The notes under the pieces: model-generated
The model's input: only the letters and a program-made list of their open reading frames with translations
Database searches by the model: none
What the model was told of the DNA's origin: nothing
Origin: Saccharicrinis sp050296935
GTDB lineage: Bacteria; Bacteroidota; Bacteroidia; Bacteroidales; Marinilabiliaceae
Length of the DNA: 64,000 bases
Reading direction: 5' to 3'
Assembly: GCA_050296935.1 (NCBI GenBank)
Contig: JBNKRV010000211.1
Span: 1-64,000, forward strand
Program-made: the position numbers and the translations under genes
Shown: piece after piece, positions 24,991-35,155 of the stretch
Layout: each line of letters opens with the position of its first letter
How positions within the stretch are numbered: position 1 is the stretch's first letter

Positions 24991-26211
24991 CTATTTTTTT
25001 GAGAAGCCATATTCAGTCAGATGATCCCAGTATCTGGGGTATGATTTTGACACAACAGCAGGATCTTCAATTATCAGGTCACCAATTATTGAGGCTGCAG
25101 GAGCAAAGGCCATAGCCATTCTGTGATCTTTGTATGTCTTAATGCCTGGAACCTCATCTTTTTCGCAAGTTTCTCCATCCCAGATTAAATTATCAATTTG
25201 GTTTGATTGTAAAACAAAGCCCATTTTTCTTAATTCATCAATAAGGGCATTTATCCTGTCAGTTTCTTTGATTTTTAATGTCTGAAGTCCAGTGAAATTA
25301 AATGGGATACCTAGGCAACAACAGGTAACAGCGAATGTTTGTGCCAGGTCAGGTTGTTCAATAAAATTGTAGTTAAATTGCTTCACCACATCACCGGTGT
25401 GTTTTAGAGTTAGTCCTTTATTGGAAAACCTGGAATTAACTCCAAGTTGTTGGAATAGTTCTGCAACCTTCGAATCACCTTGTTCACTATATCTTTTTAC
25501 ACCTTTTAAAATAAGCTCGCTTCCTTTGTTCAAAGCCGCTATTTCAAACCAGTATGATGCAGCACTCCAATCTGCCTCAACAGTAAATTCAGTGGCATTG
25601 TAATTTCCTTCCGGTACTGAAATAACGTTTCCTTTCCATTCACTTTTAATTCCGAATGTTTCCATCATCTTAAGAGTTAGTGAGATGTAGGGTCTTGAAA
25701 TTATTTCTCCCGTTAAAGTAAGATTAAGCCCGTTTTTCATGGTTGGTCCTATCATCAGTAATGCTGATATATACTGACTGCTAACATCTCCGGCAAGTTC
25801 CAGGTCACCACCTTCAAGCGCACTTCCAAAAATCTTTAATGGAGGGTATCCTTCTTTTTCAACGTATTCTATTTTTGCACCAAGTTTATTTAAGGCTTCC
25901 ACCAATATTTTTATCGGACGCTGTTTCATTCTTTCAGAACCTGTAATGGTCCATTCGCCAACTATTTTCGATAAAAATGCAGTTAGAAAGCGCATAGTGG
26001 TACCAGCAGCACCTACGTCAAAAGTATTGCCTTCTGATTGTAAGGCTTTTATTAAAAGCTGAGTATCATCACTATCAGATAAGTTTTTAATTGGTAATGC
26101 GCTGTATGCTAGTGCATTTAAAATAAGAGCCCTGTTACTAATACTCTTGGATGTGGGTAAAGCAACTGTATATGAGTTTGTTATTGATGGAGCAGAAATT
26201 AAATATTGCAT
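24991..26211 (-). CDS. aroA: 3-phosphoshikimate 1-carboxyvinyltransferase (EPSP synthase)
   Basis: AroA joins phosphoenolpyruvate to shikimate 3-phosphate in the shikimate pathway. The 406-residue protein has LPTSKSISNRALILNAL near the start (substrate-binding Lys, Ser, Arg), the domain segment VGAAGTTMRFLTAFLS, the SSQYISALLM segment and the C-terminal TYKDHRMAMAFAPAA, all typical of EPSP synthase. Slightly shorter than the usual 425-430 residues, as common in Bacteroidota. It begins 7 bp after aroB and shares its operon. Confidence 0.95.
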   Translation of the reverse strand: MQYLISAPSITNSYTVALPTSKSISNRALILNALAYSALPIKNLSDSDDTQLLIKALQSEGNTFDVGAAGTTMRFLTAFLSKIVGEWTITGSERMKQRPIKILVEALNKLGAKIEYVEKEGYPPLKIFGSALEGGDLELAGDVSSQYISALLMIGPTMKNGLNLTLTGEIISRPYISLTLKMMETFGIKSEWKGNVISVPEGNYNATEFTVEADWSAASYWFEIAALNKGSELILKGVKRYSEQGDSKVAELFQQLGVNSRFSNKGLTLKHTGDVVKQFNYNFIEQPDLAQTFAVTCCCLGIPFNFTGLQTLKIKETDRINALIDELRKMGFVLQSNQIDNLIWDGETCEKDEVPGIKTYKDHRMAMAFAPAASIIGDLIIEDPAVVSKSYPRYWDHLTEYGFSKK

Positions 26212-26218
26212 ATTGAGA

Positions 26219-27286
26219 TTAAAGGTTTTTGTAATAAGTTAAGGCTTCAATGATTTCCTCTTTGGAACAAGTTTGGTTTATCTGAATCTGTCCGATATTT
26301 TCGAGAAGGGTAAAGTTGATTTTATTCTTTTCATTTTTCTTATCATGAGTCATCAAATAGAATAAGTCATCAAAATCATCATCATCGAAATCAAATTTAC
26401 CGTAAATGGATTCTATTAATTGCGTAATCTCCTTTAGTTTTGCCATTGGAAATCCACATTTTTTATTGCCCAGATATAATTCAGGAATAATACCGTATGC
26501 TACGGCATATCCATGCAATATCGGGCGGTTGGTTTTCATGGCATAGCTTTCAAAAGCATGGCCTATCGTATGTCCGAAATTGAGGGATTTACGAACATTT
26601 TGTTCTGTTGGATCTGCCTTAACAAAATGCTCTTTGATATGAATGGAGTTAATTACCAGATCTTTTAAGGCTTCGAAGTCCGGGTTTTGTATGTCAAATG
26701 CTTTAAGAGTATTCCAATCCTTATCAGAATATATGAGTGCATGTTTAATCATCTCTGCAAAACCGGAAGCTATATTTTCCTGATCCTGAGTTTTAATGAA
26801 TTCATTATCAACCAGAACGGCAGTGGCATGTTTAAATGCACCAATTTCATTTTTAAAGTTATGAAAGTTTATTCCTGTTTTTCCGCCAACACTTGCGTCC
26901 ACCTGACTTAATAGCGTTGTGGGAATGTTTATGAAATTTATTCCTCGTTTAAAAGTCGCTGCAGCAAAACCACCCAGGTCACAGGGCATTCCACCTGCAA
27001 GGTTAATTAATGTAGATTTTCTATCGGCTCCATGGGTGCTTAGAAATTCCCAAACCTTTGAAATGGCTTTGATGTTTTTATTCTGATCGCCTTGTTCAAT
27101 GACTATGATGTTGTCTTCATCTATATCCGCCATCCCTTTTAGCCTGGGGTAGCAGTATTGGTATGAACCGGAATCCACAAGCAGAAAAACTTTGCCATTG
27201 TTGTACTTTTGAATTAGCTCAGAAAGGTCTTTCTTTAAATCTTCTGCTCCATAAACCCTTGATTCACTCTCTTCAATTATGTGCAT
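26219..27286 (-). CDS. aroB: 3-dehydroquinate synthase
   Basis: AroB converts DAHP to 3-dehydroquinate with NAD and zinc. The protein has the NAD-binding GGMPCDLGGFAAATFKRGI, the substrate loop SVGGKTGINFHNFKNEIGAF in two blocks, and the zinc-site segment RKSLNFGHTIGHAFE. From the chosen ATG (MHIIEESESRV) it has 355 residues, the usual family length. An upstream ATG at 27319 would overlap a TATTTTTG promoter-like element (27317-27324), so it is less likely. It lies 7 bp upstream of aroA. Confidence 0.93.
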   Translation of the reverse strand: MHIIEESESRVYGAEDLKKDLSELIQKYNNGKVFLLVDSGSYQYCYPRLKGMADIDEDNIIVIEQGDQNKNIKAISKVWEFLSTHGADRKSTLINLAGGMPCDLGGFAAATFKRGINFINIPTTLLSQVDASVGGKTGINFHNFKNEIGAFKHATAVLVDNEFIKTQDQENIASGFAEMIKHALIYSDKDWNTLKAFDIQNPDFEALKDLVINSIHIKEHFVKADPTEQNVRKSLNFGHTIGHAFESYAMKTNRPILHGYAVAYGIIPELYLGNKKCGFPMAKLKEITQLIESIYGKFDFDDDDFDDLFYLMTHDKKNEKNKINFTLLENIGQIQINQTCSKEEIIEALTYYKNL

Positions 27287-27563
27287 TAACTTATTTTTTG
27301 TAGAAAAATTTTGCGTCAAAAATAAATAAAAAAGGAGTTTGTAGCACTAATTAGTTAGCAAAATATGGGCTTTTATTTTGATATATTTATATCTTCATTA
27401 AAAATGCTTCAAATTGTAACTTATTATCAACTTTGTGCTTTGTTGCAATTGTAGTTTTTTTACTTTTATAGGAACAAAAAATAGTGAGTTGTATTTATAT
27501 TGAAATGTAACGATAAGGTTTATTTTTCAGTTTGAAAAAAGAACATACAGAAATATATCATTA

Positions 27564-28010
27564 ATGAATAATAAGAAAACAGCAGGAAGAATTCAACTTT
27601 TGTTTACACTTGGTATTATATTACTTTCATGTTTATTGATTTGTAGTATAACCATAGAAGCTCTTGAGATTAGTGTTATTCAGTGGGGGAGTGGGATTTT
27701 AGCAATATTATTACTGATTTTTTTTATTGCCGGAGGGTATTATTATATAGAATTATCAGCAGAGAAAGAGTTTATTGAAATAAAATTTTACAATATTTTC
27801 CCCTTTGCAAGAGAATTTAAAATGTATCGAATTCCTGTTTCTTCATTTATTAAGTATGAAATCAAGGGAAGTCGTTTCTATAAACAGAAACTGATAATGT
27901 ATCAAATGTCATCAAGTCAATTGGCAAAATATCCACCAGTTTATATTGCTGCGTTTTCAAATAATGACTTAAGAAATCTGGAATCTTTTTTTGCAAAACT
28001 CAAAAGCTAA
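27564..28010 (+). CDS. Hypothetical membrane protein
   Basis: The 148-residue protein has two membrane helices (about residues 10-30 and 42-64), then a soluble part (ELSAEKEFIEIKFYNIFPFA, then KMYRIPVSSFIKYEIKGSRF) that could be a PH-like beta domain. I do not recognise a named family. It lies alone on the plus strand between the minus-strand aro operon and the DUF4249 gene. Confidence 0.65.
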   Translation: MNNKKTAGRIQLLFTLGIILLSCLLICSITIEALEISVIQWGSGILAILLLIFFIAGGYYYIELSAEKEFIEIKFYNIFPFAREFKMYRIPVSSFIKYEIKGSRFYKQKLIMYQMSSSQLAKYPPVYIAAFSNNDLRNLESFFAKLKS

Positions 28011-28147
28011 GGCATGATTTGTGCCTTTGAAAGGATCATATAAATACCATAATAATTATATGAGTTTGGATGTTTTTATGATATTGACGATTTGATGTGC
28101 ATTTGAAAGGCTGCTTACATTTTTAATTTATCCTTTTTTGGTAGAGG

Positions 28148-29041
28148 TTAATTACGTTGGTTTAAAATCTCTTTTGTTACCTGTATAGAGTCACGTGATA
28201 TGGAATACACCCTGAAGAATCCTCTGGCTCCATTACTTATATTGGTTGGAACATTGGCCGGAGGTCCGCTGAATAGTGGTATTTTTAATCCGGTTTCCTC
28301 ATGAACCGCTGAAATAAAGTCGTAATAATCTTCATTGATGGTTTGCATTTCTAATGTTACCCAGTCTCCCTCTTTTAGTTCATAATCTGTTTTTTTGCCT
28401 TCCCCATCTTCCTCCACAATACTTTGAACCGATTTGCCGTTAATATCGTTTCCATTAAAATAGTCATCATTAAAAACTTCAATATCAGATATTTTAGAGG
28501 ATACTAATGCGTTGTTTAAGTATACCAAAAATGCATAAGAATCTCCTGGCTCTTCGTTGTCTTTTGAGAATAACTTAACCAGCCACTGTTTTTGCCCTTG
28601 AGTCAAACTCCAGGAAAGGTCAACGGCGTCAACCCGTGTTGCAGGTTTTAAAATATTTGAAGCCTGGTGATTTTCTTCAATGCCATCATTATTTATATCT
28701 ATACCCGTAATTTCGATGGTATATTTTCGACCATAAAATGCTTTAAAACCGGCCGGAATTATATACCAGCCTTCATGTAAAGAGGATTCATGGAGGGTAA
28801 TGGTGTTGTATCCATCCGAAAACAGAATATGAGCCCCAGATACTGCAGGGTTTTGTTCGTTGGAGAAATAATCTGCAGTAACAGATAATTTCACCCAATG
28901 ATCAATAGGTTGGTCAGTAAATACAGCATCAACAATTAATTCTTTTTTACCTGTTTTAAGGTTAAGATCAATTTCTTCAGTGCAGGATATTGTGAATACA
29001 ACGGATATATATATAATACTTTTCACTAGGGTGTTCATCAT
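28148..29041 (-). CDS. DUF4249 family lipoprotein
   Basis: The 297-residue protein has a signal ending at a cysteine (YISVVFTISCTEEIDLNL), marking it as a lipoprotein. The rest matches DUF4249: KKELIVDAVFTDQPIDHWVK near the start, GYNTITLHESSLHEGWYIIP in the middle, and QTINEDYYDFISAVHEETG near the end. DUF4249 proteins usually follow a TonB-dependent receptor and may be its surface partner. Here the gene follows such a receptor directly with no gap. Confidence 0.88.
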   Translation of the reverse strand: MMNTLVKSIIYISVVFTISCTEEIDLNLKTGKKELIVDAVFTDQPIDHWVKLSVTADYFSNEQNPAVSGAHILFSDGYNTITLHESSLHEGWYIIPAGFKAFYGRKYTIEITGIDINNDGIEENHQASNILKPATRVDAVDLSWSLTQGQKQWLVKLFSKDNEEPGDSYAFLVYLNNALVSSKISDIEVFNDDYFNGNDINGKSVQSIVEEDGEGKKTDYELKEGDWVTLEMQTINEDYYDFISAVHEETGLKIPLFSGPPANVPTNISNGARGFFRVYSISRDSIQVTKEILNQRN

Positions 29042-31390
29042 CTAAAATTTAAAGTTATAAGTGACGGAAGGAATAATTTGGAATAAAAAGGTTTTTTGAG
29101 CAGTTGATTTATAGGGGTCACCTTCATCTTGTTCAAAATAAATTGACCATGCATTTTTGCGTGCATATAAATTATAAATTGCAAAATTCCATTCTCCCTG
29201 CCATTTTCTGTTGGTTTTATTTTTTGTTTTGATGGTATATGAAAGATCCATCCGGTGATAGTCAGGTAATTTTTCTTCATTCCTTTTGGAGTATCTGGGA
29301 ATAATATCACCACCTATAAACATACGACCATTGGGAGCTGTAAATGGAGCGCCACTGAAATATACCCAGTTCATACTAATTTGACTTCTGGCTGATATTT
29401 TATGGTTTACTACTATTGAAATATCATGATCATGATTATAAGGAGATAAGTATTTTTCACCATTGTTAACGCCATCTATTTTTCTGTAAGATTTACTCCA
29501 TGTATATCCAATCCAACCACTAAATCGTTCCTTGTTAATCTTTAAAAGAAACTCAGCTCCATAAGCCCATGAATTTCCGGTTCGTATTTCTCCCTCCATC
29601 TTATCATTTAATAGTAGTTTAGGATGATCTTTAAAATCAATTGAATTCTTCATGTCCTTATAAAAGAATTCGACTGACGCTTCAATCGTATTATTTGATA
29701 GATTTTTAAAGTATCCCATTGAATACTGATCACTAATTTGTGGTTTTATATTGGGAGATGACATAAACCAAACATCTAAAGGAGTTGTTGATGTGGAATT
29801 AGTGGCCAGATGAATATACTGTCGCGTTTTTGAATAACTTGCTTTTAGAGAAGAAGTTTTACCTACTACATATGATGCACTGATTCTCGGTTCTATTCCC
29901 CAATAGGAATTAAAAAATTCCCCTGATTGATAGTTGTTTTTCTTTGTAGCCTCGTAATTGTTATCAAACTCATAACTGACTCCTTTACCAATATTCTGAA
30001 TGCCGGATAAACGGATTCCATATTTAAGGTTTAATCGAGGGTGAAGGTTTTGTTCGTTTGATATGTATATGGCATGCTCAAGCCCGTAATTATCCGGAAT
30101 CTTAACGTAATTAAATAGTGTATTATCCCCTGAAGGATTGGCTGTGCCTGGATTTATAGAATGGTAAATGGTTTGGAATCCGAAACCGATGGTATTTTCA
30201 GGATTTACATAATAATTATAATCCAGCTTTAAACCGAAATCATTCAGTTTGCTTTTCCAGACAAAACCAGAAGCTTCTTCATTACTACCTAGTTTATAAT
30301 CGTATTTACTTCTGATTAATGATAGGTTCGAAAAGAGTTTGTTATTATAAACATGATTCCATCTGAACGTATAGGTTTGATTTCCATATTCAATTTCCGA
30401 TATTACCTCTTTAAATACATCTCTTCCCATATAGGAGCTAAAATAGACTCTGTTGTTATTATTAATAACGTGCTTGATCTTTGCATTCAGGTCGTAGAAA
30501 TGGACTTTGTTATCGTGTATGCTTTCGTCAGAAAAAAGTGGTAAAAATAAATCTGCATAGGTGCGTCGACCACTTAGAATAAAAGAGGTTTTTTCTTTTA
30601 TAATAGGCCCCTCCAGTGTTAAACGTGATGAGATTAATCCAATGCCGCCTTTGCCTTCTAATTTTTTATTGTTGCCATCATTCATTCTGATGTCGACGAG
30701 TGATGATAATCTACCACCTGAACTTGCCGGGATGTCTCCTTTATATAACTTAACATCTTTAACGGCGTCGTTATTAAATACGGAAAAGAATCCTAATAAA
30801 TGACCTGCGTTGTAAACAATAGCTTCGTCCAGCAGAATCAGGTTTTGATCCGGATTTCCTCCTCGAACGTTAAATCCGCTTGATCCTTCGCTGGTGGCCT
30901 GAACTCCTGGCATTAATTGCAGAACCTTTATAACATCCACTTCACCCATTAATGCAGGAACAGTACTAATATCTTTGCTTTGTAGCTTTTGGACACTCAT
31001 TTGTGGGTCACGCACATTGGCATCCATTCTTTTTGAACTGATAACCACTTCTTCAATATTTTCTGTTTCTGCCTTCAGGTCAATATCTAAACGGGTATCC
31101 TTTGTAATTTCTAATTTTCTGTTTATGGTTTCATATCCTAAATAAACATATTGAATTTCGTACGTGCCCGGGGGTACACCGTAAGAATAGAATCCATAAA
31201 GGTTTGTAATGGTTCCTGTTTTGAGTTCTTTAAAATATACAGTTGCTCCAATTAACAATTCCCCGGTACCTCCATCTTTTACATATCCGCTTAAAACCAC
31301 AAGGTTTTTATCAGAATTAATTATTGCGGATGTTATCTGATGTGAAATAAAGATAAGAAAAGTGAGTGTTAGTAGTTTGAATTTATTCAT
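29042..31390 (-). CDS. TonB-dependent outer-membrane receptor
   Basis: The 782-residue protein has a signal peptide, a carboxypeptidase-regulatory-like domain (about 33-112, VVLSGYVKDGGTGELLIGAT), a plug domain (about 125-235, VIKVLQLMPGVQATSEGSSG then FNVRGGNPDQNLILLDEA) and a beta-barrel ending NFKF with a terminal phenylalanine, as expected for outer-membrane insertion. It stands upstream of the DUF4249 gene. The substrate is unknown; no SusD gene is adjacent, so it is not a SusC/SusD pair. Confidence 0.93.
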   Translation of the reverse strand: MNKFKLLTLTFLIFISHQITSAIINSDKNLVVLSGYVKDGGTGELLIGATVYFKELKTGTITNLYGFYSYGVPPGTYEIQYVYLGYETINRKLEITKDTRLDIDLKAETENIEEVVISSKRMDANVRDPQMSVQKLQSKDISTVPALMGEVDVIKVLQLMPGVQATSEGSSGFNVRGGNPDQNLILLDEAIVYNAGHLLGFFSVFNNDAVKDVKLYKGDIPASSGGRLSSLVDIRMNDGNNKKLEGKGGIGLISSRLTLEGPIIKEKTSFILSGRRTYADLFLPLFSDESIHDNKVHFYDLNAKIKHVINNNNRVYFSSYMGRDVFKEVISEIEYGNQTYTFRWNHVYNNKLFSNLSLIRSKYDYKLGSNEEASGFVWKSKLNDFGLKLDYNYYVNPENTIGFGFQTIYHSINPGTANPSGDNTLFNYVKIPDNYGLEHAIYISNEQNLHPRLNLKYGIRLSGIQNIGKGVSYEFDNNYEATKKNNYQSGEFFNSYWGIEPRISASYVVGKTSSLKASYSKTRQYIHLATNSTSTTPLDVWFMSSPNIKPQISDQYSMGYFKNLSNNTIEASVEFFYKDMKNSIDFKDHPKLLLNDKMEGEIRTGNSWAYGAEFLLKINKERFSGWIGYTWSKSYRKIDGVNNGEKYLSPYNHDHDISIVVNHKISARSQISMNWVYFSGAPFTAPNGRMFIGGDIIPRYSKRNEEKLPDYHRMDLSYTIKTKNKTNRKWQGEWNFAIYNLYARKNAWSIYFEQDEGDPYKSTAQKTFLFQIIPSVTYNFKF

Positions 31391-31652
31391 TTCCCTGATG
31401 GATCATTATGGTTATTCTGAGTAAAGGACATTCGATTGTCTGATAAGTTGCATCGTAGATACACATAGAAATTGTAAATATAATGAAACTGTACGTACTT
31501 AAGTTTCTTATAATAATCGTTAAAGTTAGGGATTGTATTCCTTATATCATCCTAAAATATTAAGAAGAGTGTTTTTTTATAGTTCGAGTGTAAGTTTTGA
31601 AAATAAATTGTCATTAACAGGATGAAGATGGGAATCTCTGAAAATAAAAAAA

Positions 31653-31677
31653 ACCTGTCCCTTTTATAAGGACAGGT
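31653..31677 (-). terminator. Hairpin with A-run on the left
   Basis: ACCTGTCC at 31653-31660 pairs with GGACAGGT at 31670-31677. The A-run to its left would give a T-run on the minus strand, but no minus-strand gene ends here, so its purpose is unclear; it may mark an unannotated small transcript. Confidence 0.5.
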
Positions 31678-32228
31678 AAGTTTAGGGGTCAGGTTATGAA
31701 ACGGGAATTTAACACCAGAATAAAAACAATAAACTCAAGTCAGGATCAGGTGTTTTGATTTAGTTTAGAAAATATGTTTGGTTTATTTGTTGATACAAAG
31801 AAAGTAACTGCTGGCATATTTGAAGAAAATATGGCGTGACAAAAGTGTGACAAAAGGTAATGGTGTGATATGTAGTGTATTAAGAAATGATGTTTTTCGT
31901 TGTGTTTTTTTGTAGGGATCTGGAAAAATGCCATTATTAGCAGTTACTGCAGGGATGAGATGCTTTATTGCTGATGCAATAGGTTGTATTTTGTACCTCT
32001 ATTAGCAATGACTCTTCGTTTTTTTTCTGTCTTTCCGTACTCAATGTATCATTAAAACTTCAAGATTATTTTCGAATTTATTACCCGGAATTCATAGAGA
32101 GGTCATGCTGTTTTTTTAAAATTACATGACCTTTTTACCATTTATTGTAAATGAATTTATAAGAGAATCTTTATTTTTTTACCAATTTATTTGAACTCGT
32201 AGTATGTATTAGAAATTCGTCATGAACA

Positions 32229-32335
32229 TTGAAAGTACGATAAAACAAGGCTTCAGCGAAACGAGGCATAGCATCGTTCTGGTGAGTTGAGGAGAAGCAA
32301 CGAAGTATCTTGTTTTGAAGTAAGTTCAATGTGCA
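32229..32335. repeat. Imperfect palindromic element
   Basis: ACATTGAA near 32226 pairs with TTCAATGT near 32325, and AAAACAAG near 32243 pairs with CTTGTTTT near 32308. Only one copy was seen in this window; it may belong to a genome-wide family. Confidence 0.4.
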
Positions 32336-32500
32336 ATAGACTTTCTAATGCATATTGCGGGTTGAAAGAAGTGATGCTGTTTCGATGAGTATGAGCCATT
32401 AATTTTATGTCGAACTGTGGTTAATAAGAATATTGTCTTCATAGTTATATTTTTTAATGATAATATGCTTATGAAGGATGTAGCAAGAATTAAAATTCCA

Positions 32501-32534
32501 TAAAAAAGCCAGATTTTCAACTGAAAATCTGGCT
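32501..32534 (-). terminator. Terminator after lpxA
   Basis: AGCCAGATTTTCA at 32507-32519 pairs with TGAAAATCTGGCT at 32522-32534, with an A-run on the left (T-run on the minus strand), so it ends the lipid A operon. Confidence 0.88.
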
Positions 32535-32558
32535 GAGTATATTTTTTAACAGACGTTA

Positions 32559-33347
32559 TTAATCGTTTGCTACACTATATCCTTTAATAATTCCTCGCTG
32601 AGAATTTTTAATGAAAAGAATTATTTCGTCTCTTTCTTTCGACGCAGGGAGTTCAGCTTCCAGCTTTTCAATGGCATCAGAATTATTTAATCCGCTTTGG
32701 AAAATAACTCTATAAATATTCTGAACCTCAGTGATTTGTTCGTTTGTAAAATTACGTCTTCTTAATCCAATAGAATTAATTCCTGCATAGGATAATTTTG
32801 CTCTACCTGCTTTAATGTACGGGGGAATATCTTTACTAACTAAAGAGCCACCCTGAACCATAACATGAGATCCGATATGTACAAATTGGTGAACGGCTGA
32901 AGCACCTCCAATAATTGCAAAATCATCAATTTTAACCTCGCCTGCCACCTGAGTTGCATTGGAAATGATAACGTTATTACCAACAATACAATCATGTGCG
33001 ATATGTACATATGCCATTAGCAGGCAGTTACTTCCCACAACAGTTTTACCTCTTGATGAAGTTCCCCTATTTACAGTAACACATTCGCGAATGGTGGTAT
33101 TGTCGCCTATTATGGCTACAGTATCTTCTCCTGAAAATTTCAAATCCTGTGGAATAGCCGAGATAACAGCACCTGGGAAAATTGTACAGTTTTTCCCAAT
33201 TCTGGCTCCTTCTAAAATGGTCACATTAGATCCGATTGTGGTTCCTTCTTCAATTACCACGTTTTTATCAATTGTAACAAATGGCTCAATAACCACATTC
33301 GAAGCAATTTTAGCTTCAGGATGAATGTATGCCAACGGTTGTTTCAT
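32559..33347 (-). CDS. lpxA: Acyl-ACP--UDP-N-acetylglucosamine O-acyltransferase
   Basis: LpxA carries out the first step of lipid A synthesis. The protein is built of left-handed beta-helix hexapeptide repeats (IASNVVIEPFVTIDKNVVIE and later rungs), with the catalytic histidine in LMAYVHIAHDCIVGNN and the C-terminal helical end FTNEQITEVQNIYRVIFQSG. From ATG 33347 (MKQPLAYIHPEAKIA, the usual family start) it has 262 residues. An upstream ATG at 33428 adds 27 residues not typical of LpxA. The gap to lpxC/fabZ is 370 bp, longer than usual. Confidence 0.93.
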   Translation of the reverse strand: MKQPLAYIHPEAKIASNVVIEPFVTIDKNVVIEEGTTIGSNVTILEGARIGKNCTIFPGAVISAIPQDLKFSGEDTVAIIGDNTTIRECVTVNRGTSSRGKTVVGSNCLLMAYVHIAHDCIVGNNVIISNATQVAGEVKIDDFAIIGGASAVHQFVHIGSHVMVQGGSLVSKDIPPYIKAGRAKLSYAGINSIGLRRRNFTNEQITEVQNIYRVIFQSGLNNSDAIEKLEAELPASKERDEIILFIKNSQRGIIKGYSVAND

Positions 33348-33717
33348 ATTTTCTGTTTTACTTTTTGAGCTTTGCTCTGATTCAACCTGAATCTTTTGCA
33401 CCTCAGTCAATTCACACGTTTTACTCATTATCGGTCGTATCGACTTAATATTTATACGTAGAGGTGATTATTACCTCAAAAATTTTCCGGTGCGAAAATA
33501 GTTTAACTATCTTAATAAAAAAAATAAATTCTTAATATTAAATTTTCATTAATGTTTCTGAATTTCAATATTCCGCATCGCGCAGCTACGCTATTGTTTC
33601 TTTCGATGATTGTTTTCAGTCAGCATTCTCAGATCTCTGAATAGCAATATTAATATTGGAGCGTTCAGTTTCTATCGTAATCTCATATACAAATACTAAG
33701 AACTTTGAATCAATAAG
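33348..33717. other. Intergenic with imperfect palindrome
   Basis: The gap between lpxC/fabZ and lpxA holds an inverted repeat (CTGAATTTCAATATT at 33557-33571 with AATATTGGAGCGTTCAG at 33652-33668) and otherwise no features apart from the possible N-terminal extension of lpxA. The repeat may have been inserted into an operon that is normally tightly spaced. Confidence 0.4.
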
Positions 33718-35118
33718 CTATGCCTTGTTTCTTGAGATGTTGGCCATAAATTCACCTTCCGCAACAATGGCGTCACCAACGTAAGCCGTTCCTCTCATAT
33801 TAGCAACACCTCTTCGCATAGGTGTAATTAAATCGAGCTTAAAAATTACGGTATCCCCGGGTATCACTTTTTTGCGAAATTTGATATTATCTAATTTCAT
33901 GAAATAGGTAGAGTAGTTCTCTGGATCTTCAACCTGATTTAAAACAAATATTCCTCCGCATTGCGCCATGGCTTCCACTAATAAAACACCTGGCATAACC
34001 GGTTCAGTAGGAAAGTGTCCCTGAAAGAAAGGTTCGTTGAGAGTAACATTTTTAATGCCTACAATATAGTTCTCCTGAAGATCAATAATTTTATCTACTA
34101 ATAAAAAAGGATACCTGTGTGGTAGCATTTTTTTTATAGCATTAATATCAAAAACAGGTTCTTCTGCAGGGTTATATTCGGGTACTACAGGTTTATTAGA
34201 ACACTTTTTAATTTCGCAGCGAATCATTTTAGCAAACTCAACATTCGCCTGATGCCCCGGACGTGTGGCTATAATCTTACCTTTAATTGGTAAACCAGCT
34301 AATGTAAGATCTCCAATAACATCTAATAATTTATGTCGGGCAGGTTCATTCCGGTGTATTAATTCCAGATTATTTAATATGCCAATTGGTTTAATTTCAA
34401 TTCTTGGTTGATTAAATAAGTCAGCTAATCTGTCAAGTTCTTCCTGAGAAACTTCCCTGTCTATAATTATAATAGCATTGTCTAAGTCTCCACCCTTTAT
34501 CAGGTTATGTTGCATTAACATTTCTACTTCATGTAGAAAAACAAAAGTACGGCATGCGCTAATCTCATCTTCAAAGTCATCGAGTGAATCAATGGAAGCA
34601 AACTGGTTTTCCAGCAATACGGATTTGCTAAAAGAGATATGCGTATCTACGCTGAAATTGTCGTCAGGTAAAGCAATAATTTTGATTCCCTTCTCTTTCT
34701 CTTCATAAACCATCTTTTCTTTAACAACAAAGTATTTTCTTTCCGCTTGTTGTACTTGTATTCCAGTCTTTTTTATAGCCTGAACGAAATATTTTGCACT
34801 TCCATCTAATATCGGAACCTCAGGGCCATCAATATCAATTAAACAGTTATCTATACCACATCCTCTTAATGCGGCTAAACAATGTTCTATTGTACTTATA
34901 GATACGTCTTTTTTTTGTAATACTGTTCCACGTTCAGTAAAAGCAACATTTTCGGCTACAGCATTAATTATAGGTTGATCTTCGAGATCGATTCTTTTAA
35001 ACTTATAACCATAATTCTCAGGAGCAGGATTTAAAACAATAGTAACCTCTGCTCCGGTGTGTAATCCCTTCCCTTTTAAGGTTACTGCACCATTAAGTGT
35101 ATTTTGATTTTCTATCAT
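33718..35118 (-). CDS. lpxC/fabZ: Bifunctional LpxC deacetylase / FabZ dehydratase
   Basis: The 466-residue fusion combines UDP-3-O-acyl-GlcNAc deacetylase (LpxC, about residues 1-300; zinc ligands in STIEHCLAALRGCGI and in RHKLLDVIGDLTLAG) and 3-hydroxyacyl-ACP dehydratase (FabZ, about 320-466; LPHRYPFLLVDKIID and the active-site segment FFQGHFPTEPVMPGVLLVEA). The first part makes the committed step of lipid A, the second serves fatty-acid synthesis. This fusion is normal for Bacteroidota. It follows lpxD by 37 bp. Confidence 0.96.
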   Translation of the reverse strand: MIENQNTLNGAVTLKGKGLHTGAEVTIVLNPAPENYGYKFKRIDLEDQPIINAVAENVAFTERGTVLQKKDVSISTIEHCLAALRGCGIDNCLIDIDGPEVPILDGSAKYFVQAIKKTGIQVQQAERKYFVVKEKMVYEEKEKGIKIIALPDDNFSVDTHISFSKSVLLENQFASIDSLDDFEDEISACRTFVFLHEVEMLMQHNLIKGGDLDNAIIIIDREVSQEELDRLADLFNQPRIEIKPIGILNNLELIHRNEPARHKLLDVIGDLTLAGLPIKGKIIATRPGHQANVEFAKMIRCEIKKCSNKPVVPEYNPAEEPVFDINAIKKMLPHRYPFLLVDKIIDLQENYIVGIKNVTLNEPFFQGHFPTEPVMPGVLLVEAMAQCGGIFVLNQVEDPENYSTYFMKLDNIKFRKKVIPGDTVIFKLDLITPMRRGVANMRGTAYVGDAIVAEGEFMANISRNKA

Positions 35119-35155
35119 ATTCAGGATGTCTTTACAGCAGTCGTATTGTGGTAAT

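Larger units (their letters stand above)
31391..32500. other. Long intergenic region with repeats
   Basis: About 1.1 kb without a convincing gene. It holds a terminator-like hairpin at 31653-31677, a large palindrome at 32229-32335 and a family 2 repeat end at 32410-32426. Two short minus-strand frames (31746-31934 and 32326-32520) have no features and cross repeats or the terminator. Much of the rest is AT-rich spacer. Confidence 0.4.

Noticed and set aside
31746..31934. 62-codon minus-strand frame in the gap after the TonB receptor
   Set aside because: Histidine- and phenylalanine-rich translation typical of AT-rich noncoding DNA.
32326..32520. 64-codon minus-strand frame next to lpxA
   Set aside because: It begins inside the lpxA terminator and runs through repeats.
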